A stretch of 64,000 nt of DNA from Pseudomonas alloputida. GTDB lineage: Bacteria; Pseudomonadota; Gammaproteobacteria; Pseudomonadales; Pseudomonadaceae. The position numbers were made by a program, and so were the translations under genes. Every line of letters starts with the position of its first letter. The stretch's first letter is position 1. The stretch lies in contig NZ_CP128540.1 in the NCBI RefSeq assembly GCF_021283545.2, positions 3,135,501-3,199,500 of the forward strand. The letters run 5' to 3'. Shown here piece by piece: positions 23,542 through 32,063 of this stretch. The notes under the pieces are model-generated. The model was not told the origin of the DNA. It ran no database searches and saw only the letters and a list, made by a program, of their open reading frames with translations.

Positions 23542-25121
23542 GCACCGTCACCACCCGCCGTTACCACGACATCCGCCGTGCTTTACTGGCCAAGGAGGAG
23601 CTGGCCCTGATCGACGTACGCGAAGAAGACCCTTTCGCCCAGGCCCATCCGCTGTTCGCGGCCAACATACCCCTGTCGAAACTGGAGCTGGAAATCTTCG
23701 CCCGCGTTCCCCGGCGGGACACCGCACTCACCGTCTACGATGACGGTGAGGGGCTCGCCGCAGTCACCGCGCAGCGTTTACTGGCCTTGGGCTACGTCAA
23801 TGTTGCCTTGCTTGATGGCGGCCTTGCCGGCTGGCGCGCTGCGGGCGGCGAGTTGTTTCGTGATGTCAACGTGCCAAGCAAAGCTTTCGGCGAACTGGTG
23901 GAGAGCGTGCGCCACACGCCTTCGCTGGCTGCCGAACAGGTCAAGGCGCTGCTTGATGGACAGGCCAATGTGGTGGTCCTCGATGCCCGCCGTTTCGACG
24001 AATACCAGACCATGAGCATCCCCGGCGGCATCAGCGTGCCCGGCGCCGAACTGGTGCTGCGCGTGGCCGAACTGGCGCCTGACCCGGCGACCCAGGTGAT
24101 CGTCAACTGTGCCGGGCGCACCCGTAGCATCATCGGCACCCAGTCGCTGATCAATGCCGGCATTCCCAATCCGGTGGCGGCCCTGCGCAATGGCACCATC
24201 GGCTGGACCCTGGCGGGGCAGCAACTGGCTCATGGTCAGGACCGCCGCTTTGCCGAGGTCACCGCGGTTACCCGCGCCAACGCCGCCGGCCAGGCCCGGG
24301 CGGTAGCAGACCGCGCCGGCGTGCTGCGCCTGGACCGCGCCGGGCTGGGCCAGTGGCAGGCCGACACGCAGCGCACCCTCTACCTGTTCGATGTGCGTAC
24401 GACCGAGGAATACAGCGCCGGTCATCTGCCGGGCAGCCGCCCGGTGCCCGGCGGGCAACTGGTTCAAGAGACCGACCACGTCGCCAGTGTGCGCGGGGCG
24501 CGCATCGCGCTGGTGGACGACGATGGCGTGCGCGCCAACATGAGCGCCTCGTGGCTGGCACAGATGGGCTGGCAGGTCGCTGTGGTCGACGGGCTGACTG
24601 CAGCGGACTTCAGCGACCGGGGCGAATGGCAACCGCCGCTGCCCGAATTGCCGGATGCCAGCGAAATAACCGTCGAGCAACTGGCCAGCTGGCTGCAGGA
24701 AGACGGCACAGTAGTGCTGGACTTCACCGCCAGTGCCAATTACGTCAAGCGCCATATCCCGGGCGCGTACTGGGCGATCCGTACCCAGCTGGCCGACGCC
24801 CTGGAACGGCCGCCCGAGGCCCGCCGTTATGTGTTGACCTGTGGCAGCAGCCTGCTGGCGCGTTTCGCCGCGCGCGACCTGCAGACGCTGACCCGCACGC
24901 CGGTTTACGTGCTCGCAGGAGGCACCGCACGCTGGATCGCCGCCGGTCTTCCATTGGAAGGCGGTGAGGCCCGCCTTGCCGTACCACGCAGCGATCGCTA
25001 CCGGCGTCCCTATGAAGGCACAGACAACCCACACGAGGCGATGCAGGGCTACCTGGACTGGGAATTTGGCCTGATTGCGCAGCTTGAGCGCGATGGCACT
25101 CATGGTTTCAGGGTGCTTTGA
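23538..25121 (+). CDS. Tandem rhodanese-domain sulfurtransferase
   Basis: 527 aa with four rhodanese modules at about 5-105, 125-230, 265-370 and 385-500. Module 2 keeps an active-site cysteine in NCAGRTRS (Cys191) and module 4 in LTCGSSLLARF. Modules 1 (VYDDGEG) and 3 (LVDDDGV) have Asp where the cysteine should be and are probably structural. It is translationally coupled to the thiol dioxygenase by ATGA. The likely role is to handle persulfide or sulfite-level sulfur released from organosulfur compounds in the cytoplasm. Confidence 0.9.
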   Translation: MSTVTTRRYHDIRRALLAKEELALIDVREEDPFAQAHPLFAANIPLSKLELEIFARVPRRDTALTVYDDGEGLAAVTAQRLLALGYVNVALLDGGLAGWRAAGGELFRDVNVPSKAFGELVESVRHTPSLAAEQVKALLDGQANVVVLDARRFDEYQTMSIPGGISVPGAELVLRVAELAPDPATQVIVNCAGRTRSIIGTQSLINAGIPNPVAALRNGTIGWTLAGQQLAHGQDRRFAEVTAVTRANAAGQARAVADRAGVLRLDRAGLGQWQADTQRTLYLFDVRTTEEYSAGHLPGSRPVPGGQLVQETDHVASVRGARIALVDDDGVRANMSASWLAQMGWQVAVVDGLTAADFSDRGEWQPPLPELPDASEITVEQLASWLQEDGTVVLDFTASANYVKRHIPGAYWAIRTQLADALERPPEARRYVLTCGSSLLARFAARDLQTLTRTPVYVLAGGTARWIAAGLPLEGGEARLAVPRSDRYRRPYEGTDNPHEAMQGYLDWEFGLIAQLERDGTHGFRVL

Positions 25122-25313
25122 ACCGTATCCACGGTGGTATTTGAAACGACGCGCTGGATCGAAAGCGGGCCTGGACGGCCGAAAGCTTTCGAACCAGACG
25201 CGTTACAAGGGTAATAACCGTTGCGGGTCGGCTCTCGTCGATACACAACGCTTGATGAGTGATGATCAACGGAGCCTGTACCAGATACTCAGTGGTACGT
25301 CTGAAACATCACA

Positions 25314-26120
25314 TTAGAAATGCACCTTGATCAATGCACTCAACGCGTTCTGATCGGTCGGAAAGCCGTGGCTGTCTTCGATGCCATATTTGTCGGACCA
25401 ATAGTCCCACTCGATCCCGGCATAGAAACGCGCCGGCGCTTGCCCCATCGCCTTACCGACGTCGTACTTGATCTGGGGGTTGAAGTGGAAACTCTTGGCT
25501 ACATAGTTCGAGGTACCCTTCGTCCCCACATCATTGACGTACCACTCCAGATAACCGTCGAGCAAAATGTCGGAGCGCCCGAGCGGTATCGTCATGGCCC
25601 AGGTCGGGTTGATCTGCCACTGTCCAGACGCTTTACCGGTGATCCCATCGGGCTTGCGGTAGTAAGTGTTCAGTGAAAAACGATCAAATCCAGGCAGGTT
25701 CAGGTCAACAGCGGGCCCAAGCAGGTACTTTCGATTGCGCCCTTCTCCACGCTCATAGGTGGCAGCGATCAACACATCCTTGACGATGCCATAGCTGAGA
25801 CGGTGGCCACTGATCTTGCCGAGCGACAGTCGCGGTGAAAACTCGCCGTAATAGGTGTAGCCATCGTTGCCGGACAAGCCGTTGGACCACTTGTTATCGA
25901 CGAACAGGAACATGTCGCCCCACGTCCAGCCACTGGCGTGCTCGAAGGTGATGGTTTGCTGGATATCGTTGCCGGTGCCATCGACTTTATAACCATGCCC
26001 GTAGAGGTAGCTGAGGCTGTTGTTGCTCCACATCAGCGGATTCGCCTGGGCACTGCCGGTGGCCAACGCGCAGAGTGGGACGACGCTGTGAAGCAGCCAG
26101 GAAAGAGCGTTCGGTTTCAT
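25314..26120 (-). CDS. Tsx/OmpK-like nucleoside-specific outer-membrane channel
   Basis: 268 aa from MKPNALSW, chosen because AAGGG lies 6 nt before this ATG; the open frame to 26333 has no start with a site. The signal peptide ends at about residue 24 (SAQANP). A 12-strand type barrel follows, with alternating aromatics, WSNNSLSYLYGHGYKV near the N-terminus and a terminal aromatic Phe (LIKVHF). Family members pass nucleosides. It is divergent from an ABC importer plus Rieske/deaminase operon, which suggests uptake of a nucleobase-like compound. Confidence 0.85.
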   Translation of the reverse strand: MKPNALSWLLHSVVPLCALATGSAQANPLMWSNNSLSYLYGHGYKVDGTGNDIQQTITFEHASGWTWGDMFLFVDNKWSNGLSGNDGYTYYGEFSPRLSLGKISGHRLSYGIVKDVLIAATYERGEGRNRKYLLGPAVDLNLPGFDRFSLNTYYRKPDGITGKASGQWQINPTWAMTIPLGRSDILLDGYLEWYVNDVGTKGTSNYVAKSFHFNPQIKYDVGKAMGQAPARFYAGIEWDYWSDKYGIEDSHGFPTDQNALSALIKVHF

Positions 26121-26245
26121 TTGCATCCCTTGGGTCGTGATTGTTGGTTTTCGCCAGCAAGGGTATGCAGCAGCGGACGACCTCTCCTCTGGCCCCGGCT
26201 CATGCCGAGGCGCCACCCTTGCCGGGGGAGCGGCGCAAGGCCGCC

Positions 26246-26290
26246 AGAGCAATGTCCCATGCCATCTTTGGGCACTGACCGCTTCTACTC
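26246..26290 (-). repeat. Left arm of a long inverted repeat
   Basis: This 45-bp segment is the near-perfect reverse complement of 26534-26577 (shared core: AGCGGTCAGTGCC, then ATGGCATGG and a cattgctct end). The arms enclose 243 bp that carry two short palindromes, all within the 653-bp gap (26121-26773) between the Tsx gene and the ABC operon. No transposase gene is present. Confidence 0.6.
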
Positions 26291-26338
26291 GAGTTAGCGC
26301 AAAGCAGGGCGCGTGCCAACTAATCGGATACACGTAAA

Positions 26339-26355
26339 TTGCTTATTGTGAGCAA
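26339..26355. promoter_or_regulatory. Operator candidate TTGCT-N7-AGCAA
   Basis: TTGCTTATTGTGAGCAA is a near-palindrome in the AT-rich centre of the Tsx/ABC divergent gap, about 220 bp from tsx. It may bind the regulator of the Rieske/deaminase operon, for which no regulator gene is nearby. Confidence 0.35.
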
Positions 26356-26394
26356 TCCTAATCATCAATGAACACCATCCACTCAGAACATTGC

Positions 26395-26409
26395 GCACTC
26401 TATTAGTGC
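26395..26409. promoter_or_regulatory. Operator candidate GCACT-N5-AGTGC
   Basis: A perfect 5-5-5 inverted repeat lies 40 bp from the previous palindrome, between the arms of the long inverted repeat. Function unknown. Confidence 0.3.
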
Positions 26410-26533
26410 TCAATCGGTACGTTCTGCACCTTCTCAACTCACGCGTCAGTGCCGTCCCCCTCGGGTGCGGGTCGCTACACCGCAAAGTCAGCGGCTTCAT
26501 GAAATTGGCATGCTTCTGGCTTCTTGTATCAGC

Positions 26534-26577
26534 GAGTAGAAGCGGTCAGTGCCAGGCATGGCATGGGGCATTGCTCT
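26534..26577 (+). repeat. Right arm of a long inverted repeat
   Basis: Partner of 26246-26290. A further short copy of AGAGCAATGTC at 26641 could pair with this arm and form a smaller hairpin in the leader of the downstream operon. Confidence 0.6.
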
Positions 26578-26773
26578 TGCGTCCTTCGGGGCGTACATCC
26601 GAGCGGATGTTTGAACGAGGCTATGGCAGCCCCGGGCAAGAGAGCAATGTCAGTTTCCAGTTCACGCCCTTTTGCTTCGCGACGCCATTCTCTTCCCACG
26701 TTCTCTCCGCCCGGCTCCTTCGCTGTCGCGCTATCCGGCGCACGGTGGTTTTTTGAATCGGGGTGAAGAACAC

Positions 26774-27802
26774 ATGAAGAAAACGCGTTTTGCCTTGGCT
26801 CGCCCGTTACGCTCGCTGTTGGCAGCAGCGTTGCTCCCCACCACGCTGACGATCGCTCCGCTGGCGATCGCTGGCGACAAAGTCGTGTTGCTGACCTCCT
26901 GGTATGCTCAGGCCGAACAGGGCGGCTTCTACCAGGCACTGGCCGATGGGTTGTACGAAAAGGAAGGCCTGGATGTGTCCATCCGCATGGGGGGACCACA
27001 GGTCAATGGCATGCAACTGCTGGTCAGCAAGCAAGCTGATTTCATCGTCAACTATGACCTGCAGATTCTAAAAAGTGTCGAGCAAGGCCTGCCAGTGGTC
27101 GCAGTGGCTGCGCCCTTCCAGGGAGACCCGCAAGGGTTGATGACCCACGCGGACGTCAGCGGACTTGATGCTCTCGGCGGCAAGCCTGTGCTGGTGTCCA
27201 CTTCGGGCCAGCAAACCTGGTGGCCCTGGCTGAAGGGTAAATATCAATTGGCTGACAACCAGGCGCGGCCTTACACCTTCAACCTGCAACCCTTTCTAGC
27301 CGACCCGCAAACCACACAACAGGCGTATGCCAGCTCGGAACTGTTCCAGGCGATAAAGGCAGGCGTGACCCCTAACTTTTTCCTCTTCGCAGATGCCGGT
27401 TATCCACCCTACGGATCCACCGTGGTCACCCGTCAAGACATCATCGCTGAGCACCCAGAGCGGGTAGCAGGTTTCGTGCGCGCATCCATGGAGGGTTGGA
27501 AGCGCTATCTGGATGACCCCAGCGCCGGCAATGCACTGATCAAGCGCGACAACCCCAACATGACCGATGAACTGCTGGCCTGGGGCGTCTCGACCCTCAA
27601 GCAGTACCGCCTGGTCACCGGTGGAGAGGCTGCAACCCAGGGGATCGGCACCATGACTGACAGCCGCTGGCAAGCAACCCGCGACTTCATGGTCGAGGCG
27701 GGTCTGCTCGGTCCCGACGCACCTTGGCGCAACGCCTACACCACGCGCTTTGTGCAAGACCTGAAGGTACTCCCTGAGGCCGAGCAGGTCGGCAGCCGCT
27801 GA
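26774..27802 (+). CDS. ABC substrate-binding protein, NMT1/THI5-SsuA type
   Basis: 342 aa from MKKTRFALAR; an Arg/Lys-rich signal peptide ends at about residue 34 (PLAIAGDKV). The mature protein has the THI5/NMT1-like start LLTSWYAQAEQGGFYQALADGLYEKEGLDV and a GGPQVNGMQLLVSKQADF cleft strand. This class binds pyrimidine, thiamine-precursor, riboflavin or sulfonate ligands. It heads an operon of Rieske oxygenase, ABC ATPase, permease, deaminase and reductase, so its ligand is probably the substrate of the oxygenase/deaminase. Confidence 0.88.
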   Translation: MKKTRFALARPLRSLLAAALLPTTLTIAPLAIAGDKVVLLTSWYAQAEQGGFYQALADGLYEKEGLDVSIRMGGPQVNGMQLLVSKQADFIVNYDLQILKSVEQGLPVVAVAAPFQGDPQGLMTHADVSGLDALGGKPVLVSTSGQQTWWPWLKGKYQLADNQARPYTFNLQPFLADPQTTQQAYASSELFQAIKAGVTPNFFLFADAGYPPYGSTVVTRQDIIAEHPERVAGFVRASMEGWKRYLDDPSAGNALIKRDNPNMTDELLAWGVSTLKQYRLVTGGEAATQGIGTMTDSRWQATRDFMVEAGLLGPDAPWRNAYTTRFVQDLKVLPEAEQVGSR

Positions 27803-27840
27803 ACACCATAACAAGCTCAACGCTGTGAGGAATCCTGATT

Positions 27841-28866
27841 ATGTTGGTTACCAAACAACCTGTATTGCGCCGTTTCTGGTATGCCCTGCTCCCTATGACA
27901 GCCCTCGAAGACGGCCCCAAGCCATTCACCCTGCTGGGTGAAGCGCTGGTGTTGTGGAAGCGTCCCGATGGTACCCCGGTGGCAATGCGGGACCGCTGCT
28001 GCCACCGCACCGCCAAACTGTCCAAAGGCTTCGTCAGTGCTGAGGGCAATATCGCCTGCGGGTATCACGGCTGGGAATACGACTGCACCGGCACGTGCGT
28101 GAAGATCCCGCAGAGTCCCACCGGCGCTATTCCTCCGGGGGCCGCGGTGAAGGCTTATCACTGCCAGGAAAAGTACGGCTATGCCTGGGTCAGCCTGGAC
28201 GACCCGCTACAACCGATCCCTGAGTTCCCGGAAGACGGCGCCCCCGGTTACCGACGCATCTTCCAGTTTTACGAAGAGTGGAAGACCAGCCCGCTGCGGG
28301 TCATGGAGAACTCCTTCGACAACTCGCACTTTTCCTTCGTGCACAAGGCCAATTTCGGCTTGTTCGACCAGCCGCAACCGGCCAGTTACGAGTTTCGCGA
28401 AACCGATTATGGCTTCGAAGCCGAGACCCGCGTGCCGATCCGCAACCCCGAGGCAAGCTTCCGTATCACCGGTACGACCGAGCCGATTACCCAGCGGCAC
28501 CTGCTCAACCGCTACTACCTGCCCTTCTCCCGGCGCTTTGGCTGCATGTATCCGGACAGCGGCATCCATCACATCATCTACAACTGCGCCACGCCCATCG
28601 ACGACAACCGACTGATGCTCGTGCAGTGGTTGTATCGCAACGACAGCGAAGAGCAATGCTCGACCCAGGAACTGATCGACTGGGACGCAGCGATCACAGC
28701 CGAAGACCGCGACATCCTGGAGGCTACCGATCCTGACGCCTGTGTCGACACCCGCCGCAGGGTGGAACTGCACATGCCATCGGACAAGCCCGGGTTGGTT
28801 ATCCGTCGGCAACTACTGGGTCTGCTTGAAGCCCATGGCGAGAGCGAAGTGTTCCTCAGCCACTGA
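27841..28866 (+). CDS. Rieske non-heme iron oxygenase, VanA/NdmA-like
   Basis: 341 aa. The Rieske [2Fe-2S] ligands are Cys53, His55, Cys73 and His76 (CCH and CGYH). The mononuclear iron triad is Asp160 and His163/His168 in NSFDNSHFSFVH. The size and single-subunit layout fit the group of O- and N-demethylases (VanA, NdmA) and related mono-oxygenases rather than alpha/beta ring dioxygenases. Electrons should come from the PDR-type reductase four genes downstream. It sits in the transport/deaminase operon, pointing to an N-heterocyclic substrate (inference). Confidence 0.9.
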   Translation: MLVTKQPVLRRFWYALLPMTALEDGPKPFTLLGEALVLWKRPDGTPVAMRDRCCHRTAKLSKGFVSAEGNIACGYHGWEYDCTGTCVKIPQSPTGAIPPGAAVKAYHCQEKYGYAWVSLDDPLQPIPEFPEDGAPGYRRIFQFYEEWKTSPLRVMENSFDNSHFSFVHKANFGLFDQPQPASYEFRETDYGFEAETRVPIRNPEASFRITGTTEPITQRHLLNRYYLPFSRRFGCMYPDSGIHHIIYNCATPIDDNRLMLVQWLYRNDSEEQCSTQELIDWDAAITAEDRDILEATDPDACVDTRRRVELHMPSDKPGLVIRRQLLGLLEAHGESEVFLSH

Positions 28867-28931
28867 CACTTGCCCAACGCCCCGGTGCGCCGGGGCATAC
28901 ACCACCGCTCATGACCCACGGGGAGAGCGCT

Positions 28932-29780
28932 ATGTTGATGCAGACCCTATTCAAGGCCGACGTCCAGCCGCAGGCCCTGCCGAACACCATCGGTGTGGAC
29001 ACCCCTTTGTTCGCCAATCAGGTGGAAAAAACCTACAGCAATGGCACCCATGCCTTGAGCCGCGTGAAACTGGCGATCGAACGCGGCGAGTTCGTCTCGC
29101 TCTTGGGCCCGTCGGGGTGTGGCAAAAGCACCCTGCTGAAAATGTTCGCCGGGCTCGAACAGCCCTCCGCCGGCCATGTGCGCTGGTGGGGCAAGGATGC
29201 CCCGGGTACGGACCACCACGCAGGCACACCGGGGCGCAGCCTGGCCATGGTGTTCCAGGAAGCCACCCTGATGCCATGGGCCAAAGTGCACGACAACGTG
29301 CGCTTGCCCCTGGACTTGGCCGGCGCCCCCAAGGCCCAGAGCCAGCTCAAGGTGCAAGCCGCCCTGGAACTGGTGGGGCTGGGCAAGTTCGGCGACGTTT
29401 ACCCGCGGGAGCTCTCCGGCGGTATGCAGATGCGCGCCTCCATTGCCCGGGCATTAGCCACCGAACCCAATCTGCTGCTGATGGACGAACCCTTCGGCGC
29501 CCTGGACGAGTTCACCCGCAACAAGCTCGATAGCGACCTGCGCCAGCTCTGGCTCAAGCGCGACCTGACGGTGGTATTCGTGACCCACAGCATCTTCGAG
29601 GCGGTTTACCTGTCTTCGCGGGTGATCGTGATGGGCGCGCGTCCCGGTCGAGTGATCGCCGATGTAATCATCGACGGCCCACTGGAACGCGACGAGGCGT
29701 ACCGCACTTCACCGGCGTTCATCGAGCAATGCGCGCACCTGTCCCGACTCCTGGCCCAGGCCAATGGCGACCCTTCCTGA
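28932..29780 (+). CDS. ABC transporter ATPase, SsuB/NrtD/TauB type
   Basis: 282 aa from MLMQTLFKAD, with GGGGAG 6 nt before this ATG; an ATG 7 codons earlier lacks a site. Walker A is GPSGCGKST, signature LSGGMQMR and Walker B LLLMDEPFGALDE, the usual form for nitrate/sulfonate/thiamine-precursor importers. It overlaps the permease open frame slightly and energises the import system of the THI5-like binding protein. Confidence 0.92.
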   Translation: MLMQTLFKADVQPQALPNTIGVDTPLFANQVEKTYSNGTHALSRVKLAIERGEFVSLLGPSGCGKSTLLKMFAGLEQPSAGHVRWWGKDAPGTDHHAGTPGRSLAMVFQEATLMPWAKVHDNVRLPLDLAGAPKAQSQLKVQAALELVGLGKFGDVYPRELSGGMQMRASIARALATEPNLLLMDEPFGALDEFTRNKLDSDLRQLWLKRDLTVVFVTHSIFEAVYLSSRVIVMGARPGRVIADVIIDGPLERDEAYRTSPAFIEQCAHLSRLLAQANGDPS

Positions 29781-29790
29781 GAGCATCATC

Positions 29791-30594
29791 ATGAGCCGAC
29801 CCTCTACTCCCTGGCTACGCCATCCTTCTGTACTACGCATCGTTTCACCACTACTGGTTGGCGCCTTGCTGCTCGGCGTCTGGCAACTGGCATGCATCGC
29901 CTGGAAAGTCCCGGTGTACCTGGTACCGTCACCAGCCGATATCGGCCGCACCCTGGTCGCCGATGGCCCGATGCTGCTGGGGGCACTGTGGATGACCCTG
30001 AAGATCACCTTCCTGTCATTCGCCCTCGCCGTGGTCATCGGCACGCTGGCGGCGTTCGTGTTCGTGCAGAGCCGCGTCGTGGAGGCCAGTCTGTTTCCCT
30101 ATGCGATCCTGCTGCAGGTAACGCCGGTGGTGGCCATCGCGCCGCTGATCATCATCTGGTGCAGCGACACGACCTTGGCGTTGGTGATCTGCGCCACGCT
30201 GGTGGCGATCTTCCCGATCATCGCCAACACCGTCCTGGGCCTGCGCAGCGTCAACCCTGGCCTGCTCAACCTGTTCCATCTGAACCGCGCCAGCCGCTGG
30301 CAAGTGCTGTTGCGCCTGCGCATTCCCAGCGCCTTACCGTGCTTTTTCGCTGGCCTGCGCATCGCCAGCGGCTTGGCCTTGATCGGCGCGGTGGTGGCCG
30401 AGTTCGTCGCCGGTACGGGCGGCACGGGTGCGGGCCTGGCGTATCAGATCCTGCAAGCGGGATTCCAGCTCAACATCCCCCGCCTATTCGCCGCCCTGGT
30501 GTTGATCGCCCTGACTGGCGTGGCGCTGTTCAGCCTGATGGCTTTGCTGGCTCGGTTGAGCCTGCGCCACTGGCACGAAAGCGAACTGGGCTGA
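29791..30594 (+). CDS. ABC transporter permease, SsuC/TauC type
   Basis: 267 aa from MSRPSTPWLR, GAGAG 7 nt upstream; an ATG at 29764 inside the ATPase gene is less likely. About six membrane segments are visible. The EAA-type loop is LNLFHLNRASRWQVLLRLRIPSALP, contacting the ATPase. Only one permease gene is present, so it presumably acts as a homodimer, as is normal for this class. Confidence 0.92.
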   Translation: MSRPSTPWLRHPSVLRIVSPLLVGALLLGVWQLACIAWKVPVYLVPSPADIGRTLVADGPMLLGALWMTLKITFLSFALAVVIGTLAAFVFVQSRVVEASLFPYAILLQVTPVVAIAPLIIIWCSDTTLALVICATLVAIFPIIANTVLGLRSVNPGLLNLFHLNRASRWQVLLRLRIPSALPCFFAGLRIASGLALIGAVVAEFVAGTGGTGAGLAYQILQAGFQLNIPRLFAALVLIALTGVALFSLMALLARLSLRHWHESELG

Positions 30595-30632
30595 CTTCCA
30601 TGCGAAACGCCGTACTGGCTATGGAGACGAAC

Positions 30633-32063
30633 ATGAATCACACCAACAGCTGGCTGATCCGTAACGCCAGCGCCATCCTCACTGGCCTGCGCGGCGGCGC
30701 CGCGCGCCATGTCGGGCCGGACATCCGTATCACCCAGGGGCGTATCGCCGCCCTGGGCTCGCTGCAACCGTTACCAGGTGAGCAAGTGCTCGATGCCACC
30801 GATTGCGTGGTGTATCCAGGCTGGGTGAACACCCATCACCATCTGTTCCAGTCCTTGCTCAAGGGCATTCCCGCTGGCATCGACCAGAGCCTCGGTGCCT
30901 GGTTGGGGGCCGTGCCCTATCGCTATCGCGGGCTGTTCGATGAGCACAGTTTCCGCTTGGCCGCCCGGGTCGGGCTGGTGGAGCTGGCCCGCTCCGGCTG
31001 CAGCACGGTGGCCGACCATCATTACCTGTACTTGCCAGGCATGGCCTTCGACAGCGCACAGATCCTCTTCGAAGAAGCCGAGCGCCTGGGGCTGCGCTTC
31101 ATCCTTTGCCGGGGCGGCGCAACCCAGGTACGTCAGGCGGAAGGCCCCGCGACAGCCGGACCTGAGACCCTCACGCAGTACCTGGACGATGTTCAGCGCT
31201 TGGTACAGGTCTACCATGATCCCGCCGACGATGCCTGGCGCCGTGTGGTAATGGCGCCGACCAGTCCGCCCTACTCCATGCCGCCCGAGCACCTGCGCGA
31301 GACCGCCCGCGCCGCGCGCCGGCTGGGCATCCGCCTGCACAGCCATTTGAGCGAAACCGTGGAGTACCAGAACGAAGTCCATGATCGCCACGGCCTCTCG
31401 CCCGTGGTGTTCTGCGCGGAGCAGGAATGGCTCGGGCCGGACGTGTGGTTCGCGCACCTGGTCAAGCTGAGCGCCGAAGAAATCCAGCTGCTGGGCGCCA
31501 CCGGCACCGGCATCGCCCACTGCCCACAAAGCAATGGCCGGCTTGGCAGTGGTATCGCAGATATCGTTGCCATGGAGGCCGCAGGCATGTCGGTCTCGAT
31601 CGGCGTGGATGGCGCTGCCTCCAACGAAGCCTGCGACATGATCAGCGAAACCCACGCCGCCTGGCTAATGCAAAGGGCCAAGGCTGGCGAACGCGCCATG
31701 GCCCGCCATGCTGGCGGCGATCTGGAGGGCGGTGCCCATGTCGCCAGCGTGGAGGACGTTGTGCGCTGGGGCACAGCAGGTGGCGCCCAGGTGCTGGGCC
31801 TGGACGCCATCGGCACGCTGCAGGTCGGCATGGCGGCGGACCTGGCGATCTATCGCCTTGATCAACCCCGCTACTTCGGTCTGCATGATCTGGGCATCGC
31901 CCCAGTGGTTGGCGGTGGCCGTCCGACGCTGCGGGCATTGCTGGTAGGCGGCCGCCTGAGCGTGGAAAACGATGCGATTCCTGGCTTGGACCTCGCCGAA
32001 CTGGGCAGCCAGGCACGCCAGGCTGTACTTCGCCTGCAACAGGCCGCGGGGGTACGCGCATGA
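30633..32063 (+). CDS. TRZ/ATZ-family amidohydrolase (8-oxoguanine/hydroxypurine-type deaminase)
   Basis: 476 aa from MNHTNSWLIR; GGAGACGAAC precedes it, while an ATG 11 codons earlier has none. Metal ligands start with His68-x-His70 in NTHHHLFQS, continue with His in LHSHLSE and IAHCPQSN, and end with Asp in IGVDGAASNE. This is the mononuclear zinc/iron aminohydrolase fold of TrzN, AtzA-C, guanine and 8-oxoguanine deaminases. The YPGWVNTHHH string is closest to the 8-oxoguanine/isoguanine branch as I remember it. It overlaps the reductase gene by 4 bp. Likely reaction: hydrolytic deamination of an imported or oxygenated N-heterocycle. Confidence 0.85.
   Translation: MNHTNSWLIRNASAILTGLRGGAARHVGPDIRITQGRIAALGSLQPLPGEQVLDATDCVVYPGWVNTHHHLFQSLLKGIPAGIDQSLGAWLGAVPYRYRGLFDEHSFRLAARVGLVELARSGCSTVADHHYLYLPGMAFDSAQILFEEAERLGLRFILCRGGATQVRQAEGPATAGPETLTQYLDDVQRLVQVYHDPADDAWRRVVMAPTSPPYSMPPEHLRETARAARRLGIRLHSHLSETVEYQNEVHDRHGLSPVVFCAEQEWLGPDVWFAHLVKLSAEEIQLLGATGTGIAHCPQSNGRLGSGIADIVAMEAAGMSVSIGVDGAASNEACDMISETHAAWLMQRAKAGERAMARHAGGDLEGGAHVASVEDVVRWGTAGGAQVLGLDAIGTLQVGMAADLAIYRLDQPRYFGLHDLGIAPVVGGGRPTLRALLVGGRLSVENDAIPGLDLAELGSQARQAVLRLQQAAGVRA

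Noticed and set aside
26246..26577. Insertion-sequence remnant
   Set aside because: Only inverted arms are seen; no transposase frame, no target duplication recognised. Reported as a repeat instead.
29892..30632. N-terminal extension of the deaminase frame into the permease gene
   Set aside because: The permease frame is real; the deaminase has a good ribosome site at 30633.
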